14,079 nt of DNA from an uncultured Archangium sp. (GTDB lineage: Bacteria; Myxococcota; Myxococcia; Myxococcales; Myxococcaceae): contig CAMLFP010000116.1 of NCBI GenBank assembly GCA_946479335.1, positions 1-14,079 on the forward strand, read 5' to 3'. Positions 1 through 8,590 of this stretch are shown piece after piece (the stretch's first letter is position 1; each line of letters opens with the position of its first letter). The position numbers were made by a program, and so were the translations under genes. The notes beneath the pieces are model-generated. The model was given only the letters and a program-made list of their open reading frames with translations. It had not been told where the DNA came from and made no database searches.

Positions 1-1334
1 GCCGGAGCCGGGGTCGTCTCGGGCGCCGGAGCCGGCGCGGGCGTCGTGCCCTCGGCGGGAGGCGGAGCCTCGGTGGTGCCGGGGTCGTTCTTCGCCGCGT
101 CTTCCGCCGCCTTGTCGAGGATCGACGGGCCCGAGCCCGCGGCCGCCGCCTTGCGCTTCTTCTCCTCTTCGGCCTTCTTCGCGTCTTCCTCGGCCTTCGC
201 CGCCGCGGCCGCGCCGGCCTTCTGCTGCGTCTGGATGCCCTTCACCTTGGAGTCGATGATCTGCTGCTCCTGGGTGGTGACCCCGGGCAGCGTCTTGCAC
301 TTCTCCAGGAAGACGAGCGCCTTGTCCCAGCCCGACTTGTCGACGGCGTACGCCTCACCGGCGCCGCACACCGCGTCTTTCTGGTCGGCCTTGATCGCGA
401 GCACCTTCTCGTAGACCTCGGCCGCCGCGAGGCCCTTCTTCTTGTCGCGGCCCTTCTGCCCGTCGAGCGCCCACGCGTACGCGAGCAGCCCTTCGTAGGA
501 GGTCGGGTCGAGCTGCGTCGCGCGCGAGAGCACCTTCTCGGCGCCCTCGTAGTCGCGGTACGCCAGCGCCATCGCGCCGATGTTGAAGAGGCTGGGCGCG
601 AAGTCCTTGTTGAGGGCGACCGCCTTCTGGAACTGGCCCAGCGCGGAGCGGCGCTCGTCGAACTTCAGGTAGATGAGGCCGAGGTTGTTGTAGACGCCCG
701 GGTCCTTCTCATCGAGCTTCTTCGCGTTGGCCGAGATGAACTCCGCCAGCCGGTAGTTGCCCTGATCGAAGTAGATGAGCGCGAGGTTCTTGTACGCGTC
801 GGCGTTGTCCTTGGTGCGCGCCAGCACCTTGCGCGCGGCCGCCTCCGCTTCCGGGTACTTCTTCGCGAGGCGGTAGGCGACGGTGAGGTTGTTGTTCAAC
901 TCGACGTCGTACTCGTTCGCGGGGTCCTTCAGCGCCTCTTCGTAGAGCGCGATGGCCTCGTTGAACTTGTCCTGCAGGCGGTAGACGCGGCCCAGGTTCA
1001 GCAGCGTGGGCTTGTGCTTCGGGTCGAGCTTGTGGGCCGCCTCGTAGTACCCGGCGGCCTCATTCAGCTTGCCCTGCTTCTCGGAGATGACGCCGAGGTT
1101 GAACTGCACGGTGACGTTGTCGGGCACCCGCGCCGCGACCTTCGAGAAGCCCTCCTTCGCGGTCGCGAAGTCACCCGCGTCGAAGGCCTTCACCGAGTCG
1201 GCGAACACCTCGCGGGTGGTCTTCTCCTTCACCTGCTGAACGACGGGCTCTTCCTTCTTCACTTCCTGCTGGGTGGCGGTGCACCCGACGAGGCCGGAGG
1301 TGAGAACCAGGGCTGCAATGCGTTTCGACTTCAT
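1..1334 (-). CDS. gltE: TPR-repeat lipoprotein, GltE/AglT-like (gliding motility); 3' end outside window
   Basis: The reading frame begins at ATG 1334 and stays open to the left edge, giving 444 codons without a stop. The N-terminus MKSKRIAALVLTSGLVGC is a type II signal peptide with lipobox LVGC (Cys18), so the protein should be a lipoprotein facing the periplasm. After a Glu/Lys/Gln-rich stretch, about residues 45-330 read as consecutive TPR units (for example FNEAIALYEEALKDPANEYD and LNLGRVYRLQ). An Ala/Lys/Glu-rich, probably helical segment follows, then a Pro/Ala/Thr-rich tail containing PAPAPETTPAP that runs off the edge. The ribosome site GAGAGGA (1342-1348) lies 7 nt before ATG. The gene starts 21 bp after the upstream TPR gene, so they are co-transcribed. 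In M. xanthus gltE (aglT) directly follows gltD (agmU), and the same order here is the main support for the name. TPR lipoproteins are common, so identity by sequence alone would be weaker. Confidence 0.8.
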   Translation of the reverse strand, partial: MKSKRIAALVLTSGLVGCTATQQEVKKEEPVVQQVKEKTTREVFADSVKAFDAGDFATAKEGFSKVAARVPDNVTVQFNLGVISEKQGKLNEAAGYYEAAHKLDPKHKPTLLNLGRVYRLQDKFNEAIALYEEALKDPANEYDVELNNNLTVAYRLAKKYPEAEAAARKVLARTKDNADAYKNLALIYFDQGNYRLAEFISANAKKLDEKDPGVYNNLGLIYLKFDERRSALGQFQKAVALNKDFAPSLFNIGAMALAYRDYEGAEKVLSRATQLDPTSYEGLLAYAWALDGQKGRDKKKGLAAAEVYEKVLAIKADQKDAVCGAGEAYAVDKSGWDKALVFLEKCKTLPGVTTQEQQIIDSKVKGIQTQQKAGAAAAAKAEEDAKKAEEEKKRKAAAAGSGPSILDKAAEDAAKNDPGTTEAPPPAEGTTPAPAPAPETTPAP

Positions 1335-1355
1335 GATCGGTTCCTCTCGGCCTTC

Positions 1356-4300
1356 TTAGTGGGCACCGGCGCCGGGAGCGGGCGCGGCGGCGGAGTTGGC
1401 GGGCGCAGGGGCCGGCGTCTCGACGATCGCGACGTCCGGCAGCTCCGCGGCGGTCTTCTCGAAGCCGCTGGTCGCGAAGAACTCGCTGCCGCGGTACGCG
1501 ACGTCGCGCGCCTTGCCGTAGAAGCCGGGCTTGTACTTGTTGAGCTTGTCCTGCGCGAGCAGGGTCCACTCCCCGTACATCTGCAGCTCGTACGACTTGT
1601 CGAGCGCCTTCTCGAGCGCCTCCACGGCCTTCTCCTCGACGGGGAAGATGTAGCGGTTCTCGAGCTCGGAACGGAACAGCGAGAGCTGGTCGTCGTCGAG
1701 GCCCGGCGGGTCGGGGATGTCGTTGATGTTGGTCGCGAAGTCGCCGTACAGCAGACCGATGCGGGTCAGCGCGGCGATGCCGAACTCCGGGTTCCCGGCC
1801 TTCAGCACGTCGGTGTACGCGGCCTCGAGTTCGGCGAGCTTCTTCTGCTTGAGCGGGAGGTCGGTCTTGAAGGTGCCGATCTTCTTGAACTTCATGTCGG
1901 TGTACGCCTTCCACGTCGGCTCCAGCGCGACGAAGCGGGCGTTGGCGAAGGCCAGCATCGCGCGATCGTTCTTCTGATCGTCGGCCTTGAGCTTCGGGTA
2001 CGAGGCGATGATGTCCTTGCCGAGGCGATCGACTTCGGCCTGGTTCTTCAGCTTCGTGTTGAGCAGGTACTGGCGGTACTTGAGCTCGAGGCGGCGGGTG
2101 TCGGTGACGCGCGCGTCCTTCGCGTAGGTGGTCAGCACGGAGCCGAACTGGTTGATCGCCTCCTGCGTCTTGTTCTGCTTCTCGAGGACGAGGCCGATGT
2201 TGTACGCGATGTCGGGGACGTCCTTCTTGTCGCCGAAGCGCGCGATGTAGCGGTTGTACGCGGCGATGGCCTTGTCGAACTGACCGACGCCCTCGTACCA
2301 GAAGCCCGTGTTGTACTGCGCGTCGGCGATGGAGCCCTCGGCCTCCTTGATCAGGTCCTCGCGCTCCTTCTTCTTCGCGGGGTCCTTGATGTCCTTGAGC
2401 TGGACGGTGGTGATCACCACGTCACCCGGCAGCGGCTTGCCCTTGTTGGCCTTCACCGCGGCGTCGTGCGCCTCCTTCTCCTTCTTGAGGAGGTCCTTGA
2501 TCTTGTCGTGGTTGATCGCCTTGTCACCGGCCGCGAGGTCGTAGGTGGCGACGAAGTTCTCGTACATCTGGGCCGACTTCTCGAAGTTGGCCATCTTCTC
2601 GTAGAAGTACGCGAGCGAGTTCTTCACCTTCAGGTCGAAGGAGGTGGTCGGGTATTCCTTGAGCACGCGCTCGCCGACGGCGATGGCCTTGTCGAGCTGG
2701 TTCGCTTCACGCGCGATCAGCATCGAGTACGTGAGCGCGCGGTCCGCGTTCTCCGACTTGGGGAACTCCGCGACGAACGCGATGAAGAGGTCGGAGGCCT
2801 TCGCGGCGTCCTTCTCCTTCTTGTACACGACCTCGTCGATGTACTTGTACTGCGAGCCCTCGACGATGGCGCTCACGCGCTTGGTGAAGTCGGTGCCCGG
2901 CTTGGCCAGCCTGGCGTTGGCCTTGAAGCTGCGCGAGAGCTTGTTCAGCTCGAGCCACTCTTCCTTCTCCTCGAGCACGGCCATCGAGAGGTCGGCGGCT
3001 TCAGCCGAGCGCTTCTCTTCGGGGTACTTGTTGATGACGTCACCGAAGCGGCGCGCGGCCTCCACGAAGTGGTTCTTGTCGTAGTACACGACGGCCGCCT
3101 GGTACGAGATGTCGACCTCGTCCGGGTTCTTGGGGAAGAGCTTGTTGTACGTGTCACACGCGGCGACGAGCTTGTTCTCGTAGTCGGTGAGCGGCTTCTC
3201 CTCGAGATCCTTCGCGGTGCGCTTGGTCACCTTGGCCTGCTTCTCGACGTTGCCCTTCTTCTTGTTCTCCTCGACCTTCTCGTTCTCCTTGAGGTCGGAC
3301 TTCTGGAGCAGACCGCGCTCGATCTTCACCAGCTTGTCGTACGCGAGGATGGAGTTGTACGCGGCCGACTGGCGGTACTTCTCGTTGGCGATCTCCTTCG
3401 CGTCGGGCCGGTTGGGGACCTTGAAGTTCACCACGCCGTCGTACTGCCTGGCCGCCGGTTCCCACTCCTCGAGCGCCCACAGGATCTCGGCGTAATAGAA
3501 CTTCAGGTTGAAGGCCTGATCGGCCACGAAGTTCTCGTCGTCCGACGAGGCGAACGCGTCGACGTACTCCTTGTAGATGTCGCGCGCGAGGCGGTAGGTC
3601 TTCACTTCCTTCGTCTTCTGCGCCTCCTGGTGGTACTCGGTCACGGTGGTGCGCATCGCCTCTTCGGCGACGTTGAAGCCGTTCCGCAGCACGTCCTTCT
3701 TGGAGATGTTCGCCTGCCACCACGTGGAGCCCGGGCGGTACAGCTCGGCGAGCTTCTTCACTTCGGCCTTCACGTTGTCGCGCTGACGCAGCGCCTCGTA
3801 CGACTTGATGATCGCCTGCTGCCAGTCGGGCGCGCTCTCGGCCACCGCGTTGTCATTCAACAGGTAGCGGAAGGTCTTGATCGCGTTGTCGTGGTGGCCG
3901 GTGTCAGCCAGCGCGTACGCCAGCTTGCCGGTGAGGCTGAGCGCCTTCTTCTTGCCGGCGTGCGCCTTGTAATAGGCGATCGCGTCGTCGGCGCGGTTGA
4001 GCTGCACGAACATGCGCACGGAGTCGCTGAGCGCTTCGTTCTTCAGATCGGTGAAGGCCTTCTCCTTGCCCTGCTTCTCGGCGAGGTCGACGGTCTGCTG
4101 CAACTTGGCCAGCGCCTGCTCGTGGTTGCCCGCGTTGAAGTCACACCAGGCCAGCTTGTAGAGCGCGTAGGCCTTGATGCGGAGGTTCGACGAGGCGAAC
4201 GCCTTCTCGTAATAGAAGCGCGCCTTCTCGAGGATGTTGGCCACCTCGAAGTAGTGGTTACCGAGCTCGACGTACGTGTCGGCGACGTACTTGCTGCTCG

Positions 4301-4937
4301 GGTAGCTCTTGAGGAGCTCCTCGTAGCGCTTGATCGCCTGATCGCGCTTGCCGGTGTCGTACTGGTTCTTCGCGAGGTCGAAGAGCACCTCGTCTTTGCG
4401 CTCGTAGGTCGGGTACTCGCGGAGCACCGTCTCGTAGAGGCGCATGGTCTCGCTGCGGTACAGCTCCGACTCGCGGTGCTCTTCCTTCGGCTCGGGCACC
4501 TTCTCGCCGCGGTTGCGCTTGTCTTCGGCGTCTTGCTGGGCCTTGAAGAACGCCAGCATCTCCTTGCGGTTGAGGTACTGCGACTTCTCCCAGTACAGCT
4601 CGGCGAGCTGGAAGAGGAGGTCGGCCTTCTGCGGGTTGCCGTCTTCGATCTTCGGGATGATCTTCTTCGCCTGTTCGATCTGCTCGTCGCGCTTCTTGTC
4701 GGCGAGCGCCTCCTTCTCGACGTCGGCGGACTTGAGCGACTCCTTGGCCTTCGCCTGCGCGGCCTTCGGGTCATCAGCCGACGGCTTGGCCGGCGCGGGC
4801 GCCGCCTTCGCGGGCGCGGCCTTCGCCGGCGCCGCCGCGGGAGCGGCCTTCTTCTTCGACTGCGCCGCAGCCGGCCCAGCAGCAAGACCCAGGCTCACGG
4901 CAGCCAGGGTGGAGATCATTCGAACGACGAGCTTCAT
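1356..4937 (-). CDS. gltD: Large periplasmic TPR protein, GltD/AgmU-like (gliding motility)
   Basis: This encodes 1193 residues, from ATG 4937 to TAA 1356-1358. The N-terminus is a Sec signal peptide with a likely cleavage after GPAAA (near residue 25) and no lipobox, so a soluble periplasmic protein is expected. Residues about 28-60 are an Ala/Lys/Pro linker. The rest is mostly helical TPR-type repeat: units such as RDQAIKRYEELLKSYPSSKY and HEQALAKLQQTVDLAEK near the N-terminus, and FDKAIAAYNRYIARFG and TQEAINQFGSVLTTY near the C-terminus. A Lys/Glu-rich charged section lies in the middle. The protein ends in another Ala/Pro tail (PAPAPANSAAAPAPG). The start is fixed by CAGGAG (4943-4948), 5 nt before ATG. 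Size, export signal, TPR content and the following TPR lipoprotein gene match M. xanthus GltD (AgmU), a periplasmic part of the gliding complex thought to link inner- and outer-membrane modules. The function is inferred from family and context. Confidence 0.82.
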   Translation of the reverse strand: MKLVVRMISTLAAVSLGLAAGPAAAQSKKKAAPAAAPAKAAPAKAAPAPAKPSADDPKAAQAKAKESLKSADVEKEALADKKRDEQIEQAKKIIPKIEDGNPQKADLLFQLAELYWEKSQYLNRKEMLAFFKAQQDAEDKRNRGEKVPEPKEEHRESELYRSETMRLYETVLREYPTYERKDEVLFDLAKNQYDTGKRDQAIKRYEELLKSYPSSKYVADTYVELGNHYFEVANILEKARFYYEKAFASSNLRIKAYALYKLAWCDFNAGNHEQALAKLQQTVDLAEKQGKEKAFTDLKNEALSDSVRMFVQLNRADDAIAYYKAHAGKKKALSLTGKLAYALADTGHHDNAIKTFRYLLNDNAVAESAPDWQQAIIKSYEALRQRDNVKAEVKKLAELYRPGSTWWQANISKKDVLRNGFNVAEEAMRTTVTEYHQEAQKTKEVKTYRLARDIYKEYVDAFASSDDENFVADQAFNLKFYYAEILWALEEWEPAARQYDGVVNFKVPNRPDAKEIANEKYRQSAAYNSILAYDKLVKIERGLLQKSDLKENEKVEENKKKGNVEKQAKVTKRTAKDLEEKPLTDYENKLVAACDTYNKLFPKNPDEVDISYQAAVVYYDKNHFVEAARRFGDVINKYPEEKRSAEAADLSMAVLEEKEEWLELNKLSRSFKANARLAKPGTDFTKRVSAIVEGSQYKYIDEVVYKKEKDAAKASDLFIAFVAEFPKSENADRALTYSMLIAREANQLDKAIAVGERVLKEYPTTSFDLKVKNSLAYFYEKMANFEKSAQMYENFVATYDLAAGDKAINHDKIKDLLKKEKEAHDAAVKANKGKPLPGDVVITTVQLKDIKDPAKKKEREDLIKEAEGSIADAQYNTGFWYEGVGQFDKAIAAYNRYIARFGDKKDVPDIAYNIGLVLEKQNKTQEAINQFGSVLTTYAKDARVTDTRRLELKYRQYLLNTKLKNQAEVDRLGKDIIASYPKLKADDQKNDRAMLAFANARFVALEPTWKAYTDMKFKKIGTFKTDLPLKQKKLAELEAAYTDVLKAGNPEFGIAALTRIGLLYGDFATNINDIPDPPGLDDDQLSLFRSELENRYIFPVEEKAVEALEKALDKSYELQMYGEWTLLAQDKLNKYKPGFYGKARDVAYRGSEFFATSGFEKTAAELPDVAIVETPAPAPANSAAAPAPGAGAH

Positions 4938-4990
4938 CTACGCTCCTGTGTGTCAAAAAACGCGCGGACCCTACACCACGGTTCCGATGG
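4938..4990 (-). promoter_or_regulatory. Short leader of the gltD-gltE unit, ribosome site and weak promoter candidate
   Basis: Only 53 bp separate the upstream terminator's T tract from the gltD start. CAGGAG at 4943-4948 is a clear Shine-Dalgarno site. A TAGGGT hexamer (4968-4973, read leftward) could be a -10 box. The region 17 bp upstream of it is the T tract of the terminator, a poor -35. A TTGACA string also occurs in the leader, but it is too close to the ATG to be a -35. The promoter for gltD is therefore either weak or overlaps the terminator, or gltD depends partly on read-through. Confidence 0.35.
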
Positions 4991-5028
4991 AAAAAAAGGG
5001 CTTCCCCGCGTGCTGGCCGGGGAAGCCC
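4991..5028 (-). terminator. Rho-independent terminator after the gltC-like gene
   Basis: Read leftward, a perfect 10-bp stem (GGGCTTCCCC at 5028-5019 pairing with GGGGAAGCCC at 5007-4998) encloses an 11-nt loop and is followed directly by seven T residues (4997-4991). It lies 47 bp after the stop of the gltC-like gene. It ends the L3/lipoprotein/barrel operon and separates it from gltD-gltE. On the plus strand the hairpin has no T tract after it, so it works in one direction only. Confidence 0.9.
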
Positions 5029-5075
5029 CCAATTGAACTTTCATCGCTGCGCAACACGCAGCGAACGCCGAGATT

Positions 5076-6605
5076 TCAGTCGGCCGACTTCTCGGGGCAG
5101 CCGCGCTTCAGGGTGTACTGGTAGTACCCGATCTCGTCGCGCCAGAACTCGCCCTCGAACTTCCAGTAGTTCCAGTTCTCCGCCGGCATCTTCGGGCGGT
5201 ACAGCACCTGGCTGTCGAGCAGCTTCTGCCCGTCGATGCCCAGCTCCGCGAACTCCTTCTCGGCCTTCGCCACCTCGAAGCGGATGATCTCGACCTGATC
5301 GCCGAAGCCCTTCACCGTGCGGTAGGCCTCGGTCAGTCGCGCCTTGGCGAGCTGCCCGGCGACCTTCTCCAGCGTGCCGCGGTTGGTGTCGAGGTAGGTG
5401 ATGAGCTCGGGCGCCAGCCGCGCCGAACGCCACGTCTGGTTCGCGCCGATGGTCTCCTTCTCCTTGTCGATCTGCGCGAGCATGTTGAAGACGCCCAGCA
5501 TGCGCTCGTTGGTGCGCACCCAGTTCATCACCGCGCGCGGAACCTTGGGGCTCTCGGTGGCGACGAGCTTGTAGTACTCGGGGAGCTCGATCGACTCCTC
5601 CACCAGCGGCTTGAGCTGCTCCGCCATCGGGAGGTACGTCGCCTCGTACTCCTTGAGCGACGACTTCGACTCCTCGTACAGGCACGAGAAGTAATAGGTG
5701 GTCGACGTGAGGATCCACGCCTCGGGCTGGAACGCGCCCGCGAACTGCGGCGCGTACAGGCCCTGGAGACTGCCCAGCGCCCCGCCCAGGTCGTCGTTCT
5801 GGAAGCGCGCGAAGCCGTTCTCGAAGAGCGCGGAGTCCCAGTACTTGGAGAAGCGCGGAACCTTCTCGTACCACTGCGTCGCCTTCTCGTACTGACCGAC
5901 GTTGTAGTTGGTGCGGCCCAGCGCGAGGTAGGTCAGCTGAACGGTGTCTTCGTAGTCGAACTGCTTGCCCTTGGCCTTGAGCAGCCCCTCGAAGATGGTG
6001 ATCGCGGCCTCGACGTTCTTCGCGCGGCCATTCTCGTCAGCCGCCGGGAAGCGCGGGTCGGCGAGCGTGATGCCGAGCAGGTACTGCGCCTTCGCGTAGT
6101 ACGCCGAGGTGTCAGGCACCGCCTCGAGGAACTGCTTGGCCTCGTCGAGCTTGCCCTTGCGGTGCGAGATGCGGCCGATGAGGTAGTTGATGCGCGCCAG
6201 CACCTCCAACGGCAGCGTCGCCCACGCGTCGGCGTAGCGGTCGTAGAAGTTGTTCATCGTGGAGGGGATGAGGAAGTCGTCGCGCAGGATCTCCTGCAGC
6301 GCGACCAGCGCCTCGACCGCCTTCAAGTGGTACGGGTGCTGCGGGCCCGCCTGCACGATGGGCGTGAAGTACACGAACGCCGTGAACGGCAGGTTGAGCC
6401 GCTGGAACGAGGAGGCCAGGTAGTAGTCAGCCTTGTTCTTCAGCTCCGCGTCGGTGGTGGTGTTCGACACGTCGTAGAACAGGCGCGCCGAGTCTTCGAA
6501 CGAGCCGCTGTTGTACGCCGAGAGCGCGCGGTTGTAGGTCGCGAGGTCTTGCGCCTGGGCGCCGAGCGACAGGAGCGTGAGAGCGAGAATGAGGAAGCGC
6601 TTCAT
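5076..6605 (-). CDS. gltC: Periplasmic TPR protein, GltC-like (gliding motility)
   Basis: This encodes 509 residues, from ATG 6605 to TGA 5076-5078. MKRFLILALTLLSLGAQAQD is a Sec signal peptide with cleavage near AQA; there is no lipobox, so the product is periplasmic. Helical repeat character is clear: RALSAYNSGSFEDSARLFYD near residues 26-45, then TPR-like units around RKGKLDEAKQFLEAVPD and YNVGQYEKATQWYEKVP. The C-terminal third is charged and helical and ends in an aromatic-rich segment (ENWNYWKFEGEFWRDEIGYY) and CPEKSAD. In M. xanthus, GltC is the periplasmic TPR partner of the outer-membrane barrels GltA and GltB and is encoded beside them. Here the gene follows two barrel genes with a 16-bp gap, which supports the name. 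No good Shine-Dalgarno sequence precedes the ATG, so translation may be coupled to the gene before it. A generic TPR protein is the alternative. Confidence 0.7.
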   Translation of the reverse strand: MKRFLILALTLLSLGAQAQDLATYNRALSAYNSGSFEDSARLFYDVSNTTTDAELKNKADYYLASSFQRLNLPFTAFVYFTPIVQAGPQHPYHLKAVEALVALQEILRDDFLIPSTMNNFYDRYADAWATLPLEVLARINYLIGRISHRKGKLDEAKQFLEAVPDTSAYYAKAQYLLGITLADPRFPAADENGRAKNVEAAITIFEGLLKAKGKQFDYEDTVQLTYLALGRTNYNVGQYEKATQWYEKVPRFSKYWDSALFENGFARFQNDDLGGALGSLQGLYAPQFAGAFQPEAWILTSTTYYFSCLYEESKSSLKEYEATYLPMAEQLKPLVEESIELPEYYKLVATESPKVPRAVMNWVRTNERMLGVFNMLAQIDKEKETIGANQTWRSARLAPELITYLDTNRGTLEKVAGQLAKARLTEAYRTVKGFGDQVEIIRFEVAKAEKEFAELGIDGQKLLDSQVLYRPKMPAENWNYWKFEGEFWRDEIGYYQYTLKRGCPEKSAD

Positions 6606-6621
6606 GGTGTCTTTGGCCTGA

Positions 6622-7731
6622 TCAGAAGAGGAACGAGACGCCCAGATAGAGGCCGACGTTGTTGAGCACGTCGGAGCTCTGCGTCTGCACGAGGTTCTTG
6701 GCCAGCTTCACGCCCACGGAGCGCTTCTGGCCGGTGTCGGGGTCGGTGCCGCTGAAGGTGTCGACCTTGCACGTCCCGGAAACGGAGGCGGTGTCGGGCT
6801 CCTGACCGGCGACCACCTTCGCGTCCATCGCGGTGAGGTCGGGCAGCGTGCAGCCGTTCACGCTCTCCATGCGCGCGGTGTAGACGACGTCGCGCACCTC
6901 GAGGCGCACGGCGACGTGCTCACCCAGGCGGAGGCGGAAGCCGAAGCCCAGCGAGCCCATGAACTTCACGCCGGTGTCGCCGTAGGTGGCGGGGCTGATG
7001 GTGCCGTCAGACGTGCGCACCGTCTCCGGCTTGAGCTGGTGGCGCGTACCACCGGCGCCGAGGCCGCCGTTCACGATGAAGCTGAAGTGCGCGAGCACGC
7101 TCTCGAAGAGCGTGAACTTGCCGTTGAACGGAGTGACCTCCACGCCGCCCAGCGCGCCCCAGGTCCACAACAGCGAGGTCGCGGCCTGGGCCTCGACGCG
7201 GAACTTCTCGACGAGCTCGCCGTTGAAGCCCGACTCGACGTTCCACCAGTTGTAGCCACCGGTGACCTGCAGCGCGAAGTTCTCCTGCAGGTGGTAGATG
7301 AGGCTGCCGAACGACCCGATGGTCTGCGTGAACTTGCCGTTCACCTGCACCGCCGCCGGGTAGATCGCGATCTCGAAGCGACCCTTCTCCTCGTGCCGCT
7401 TCTGCTCGACGATGTGCACGGCGACGTTCGGGTTGTAGAGCGGCGCGCCCGACACGAGCTTCTGCTGCTCGGCGGTCGAGGTGGGCGCCGCGCCCTGCTC
7501 TGCAGGCGCCGGCTTCGTCTCTGCGGGCGTGGTGGTGCCGGTCGCCGCGGGCGTGGTGGTCGTCGGCGTGCTGGCGCCCGGCGTCGGGTCGTCTTCTTCG
7601 TCGTCGCTCGACTGCGCCACCTGCAGCAGCGGCGCGTCAGCGGTGTTCGCCGTGCTTTCGGCGAACGCCGTGGCGGCGGGGGCGGCCACGAACAGCGCCG
7701 CGAGGATCAAAGAGTCACGGAAGGAAACCAT
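6622..7731 (-). CDS. Outer-membrane beta-barrel protein with disordered N-terminal linker (GltA/GltB-like)
   Basis: This encodes 369 residues, from ATG 7731 to TGA 6622-6624. The Sec signal peptide ends near residue 24 (PAATAFA). Next comes an acidic patch (SSDDEEDD) and a Thr/Pro/Ala-rich, probably disordered linker to about residue 90. From about residue 100 the chain shows alternating amphipathic strands rich in Gly and aromatics (GRFEIAIYPAAVQVNGKF, NFALQVTGGYNWWNVESGF, KFMGSLGFGFRLRLGEHVAV) and ends GLYLGVSFLF, the terminal Phe typical of BamA-assembled barrels. Two cysteines in one predicted loop (GCTLPD and SGTCKVD) could form a disulfide. AGAGG-type ribosome site AGAGG (7742-7746) lies 10 nt before ATG. 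The gene sits between another barrel and the gltC-like gene, matching the M. xanthus gltA/gltB/gltC association. Which barrel corresponds to GltA and which to GltB cannot be decided from the sequence alone. Confidence 0.72.
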   Translation of the reverse strand: MVSFRDSLILAALFVAAPAATAFAESTANTADAPLLQVAQSSDDEEDDPTPGASTPTTTTPAATGTTTPAETKPAPAEQGAAPTSTAEQQKLVSGAPLYNPNVAVHIVEQKRHEEKGRFEIAIYPAAVQVNGKFTQTIGSFGSLIYHLQENFALQVTGGYNWWNVESGFNGELVEKFRVEAQAATSLLWTWGALGGVEVTPFNGKFTLFESVLAHFSFIVNGGLGAGGTRHQLKPETVRTSDGTISPATYGDTGVKFMGSLGFGFRLRLGEHVAVRLEVRDVVYTARMESVNGCTLPDLTAMDAKVVAGQEPDTASVSGTCKVDTFSGTDPDTGQKRSVGVKLAKNLVQTQSSDVLNNVGLYLGVSFLF

Positions 7732-7748
7732 GTGAAGAGTGCCTCTGC

Positions 7749-8570
7749 TTAGAAGATGTACGCGTAACCGAGACTGACGGTCATCAGGGTGGTGATGCCG
7801 CCGGTCTGCACAGTGCCGCCGCCAGTGGGGTTGTTCGCGCTGACAGACGCCTTGTTGACGCCCGTGAGGTACGAGTCGAGCCAGCTCCAGCTGCGCGCCT
7901 CGAGGAAGGCCGTGTGGTGCGCCTCACGCCCGAAGAGGAAGCGGAAGCCCAGCGCCAGCGACACCAGCGGGCTGATCTTGCTGTAGGTCTGCGAGGGGTC
8001 GCTGCTCAGGGTGAACGGCGACGGGCCCTGGCGATCATTGGCGATCCAATCGTTGCAGGTGCTCTTGCCCGCGGGGCACAGCACCAGCGACTCCTTCTTG
8101 AGCGCCGTGACGCCGCCGTACACGCCCAGGTAGAACTGGAAGTGCAGCGTGCCTTCGCCGATGAGGTTGACCTTGCCGTAGATCGGCTGGAAGCGGACGC
8201 CGAGCACGCCGTGGCCCGTCATCTGCCAGAGGTCTTGCGCGTCGTCGCCGGTGCTGCCGTCGGCGAAGCCGTCTTGCACCTGGCGACCCAGCGACGTGAG
8301 GCCGCCGAAGGCGTAGCCGCCGCGCGCCTCGATCGCGAACCAGTCGACGATGTTGTACGCGACCTGCAGGTTCAGCACATAGTGTTCGGTCAGCCGCGGT
8401 AGCAACGTGAAGCCGATGTTGGCCCCCACCTCGAAGTGCTTCCCGGGCGTGAAGAGGCGGTTGCGCACCGCCACCTTCTCGACGAGCTCTTCGTCACCCT
8501 CTGCGGCGAATGCCAGCCCGGAGCTCAACGCCACCAGGCAGCCCAACAACGTGAATGTCTTGCGCGTCAT
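7749..8570 (-). CDS. Outer-membrane beta-barrel protein (GltA/GltB-like)
   Basis: This encodes 273 residues when started at ATG 8570, with TAA at 7749-7751. This start gives a clean Sec signal peptide (TLLGCLVALSSGLAFA, cleavage near residue 22); an upstream extension would overlap the preceding gene. The mature part shows alternating strands and Gly/aromatic richness (KHFEVGANIGFTLLPRL, YVLNLQVAYNIVDWFAIEA, VNLIGEGTLHFQFYLGVYGG) and ends in VSLGYAYIF, a terminal-Phe barrel signature. Two cysteines lie close together in a predicted loop (VLCPAGKSTCNDW). GAGGTG at 8583-8588 is a possible ribosome site, though 12 nt from ATG is long. The gap to the preceding VWA gene is 20 bp and to the next barrel 17 bp, so it is mid-operon. 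The role as a GltA/GltB-type outer-membrane anchor of the gliding machine is inferred from context. Confidence 0.72.
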   Translation of the reverse strand: MTRKTFTLLGCLVALSSGLAFAAEGDEELVEKVAVRNRLFTPGKHFEVGANIGFTLLPRLTEHYVLNLQVAYNIVDWFAIEARGGYAFGGLTSLGRQVQDGFADGSTGDDAQDLWQMTGHGVLGVRFQPIYGKVNLIGEGTLHFQFYLGVYGGVTALKKESLVLCPAGKSTCNDWIANDRQGPSPFTLSSDPSQTYSKISPLVSLALGFRFLFGREAHHTAFLEARSWSWLDSYLTGVNKASVSANNPTGGGTVQTGGITTLMTVSLGYAYIF

Positions 8571-8590
8571 AAAGCTTTTCGTCACCTCGT

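Noticed and set aside
1014..5036. A 1340-codon open frame on the plus strand, opposite the gltD-like gene
   Set aside because: It mirrors a gene with clear signal peptide, TPRs and ribosome site. Its product is an unnatural Leu/Val/Arg-rich string, the usual antisense artefact of strong third-position GC bias.
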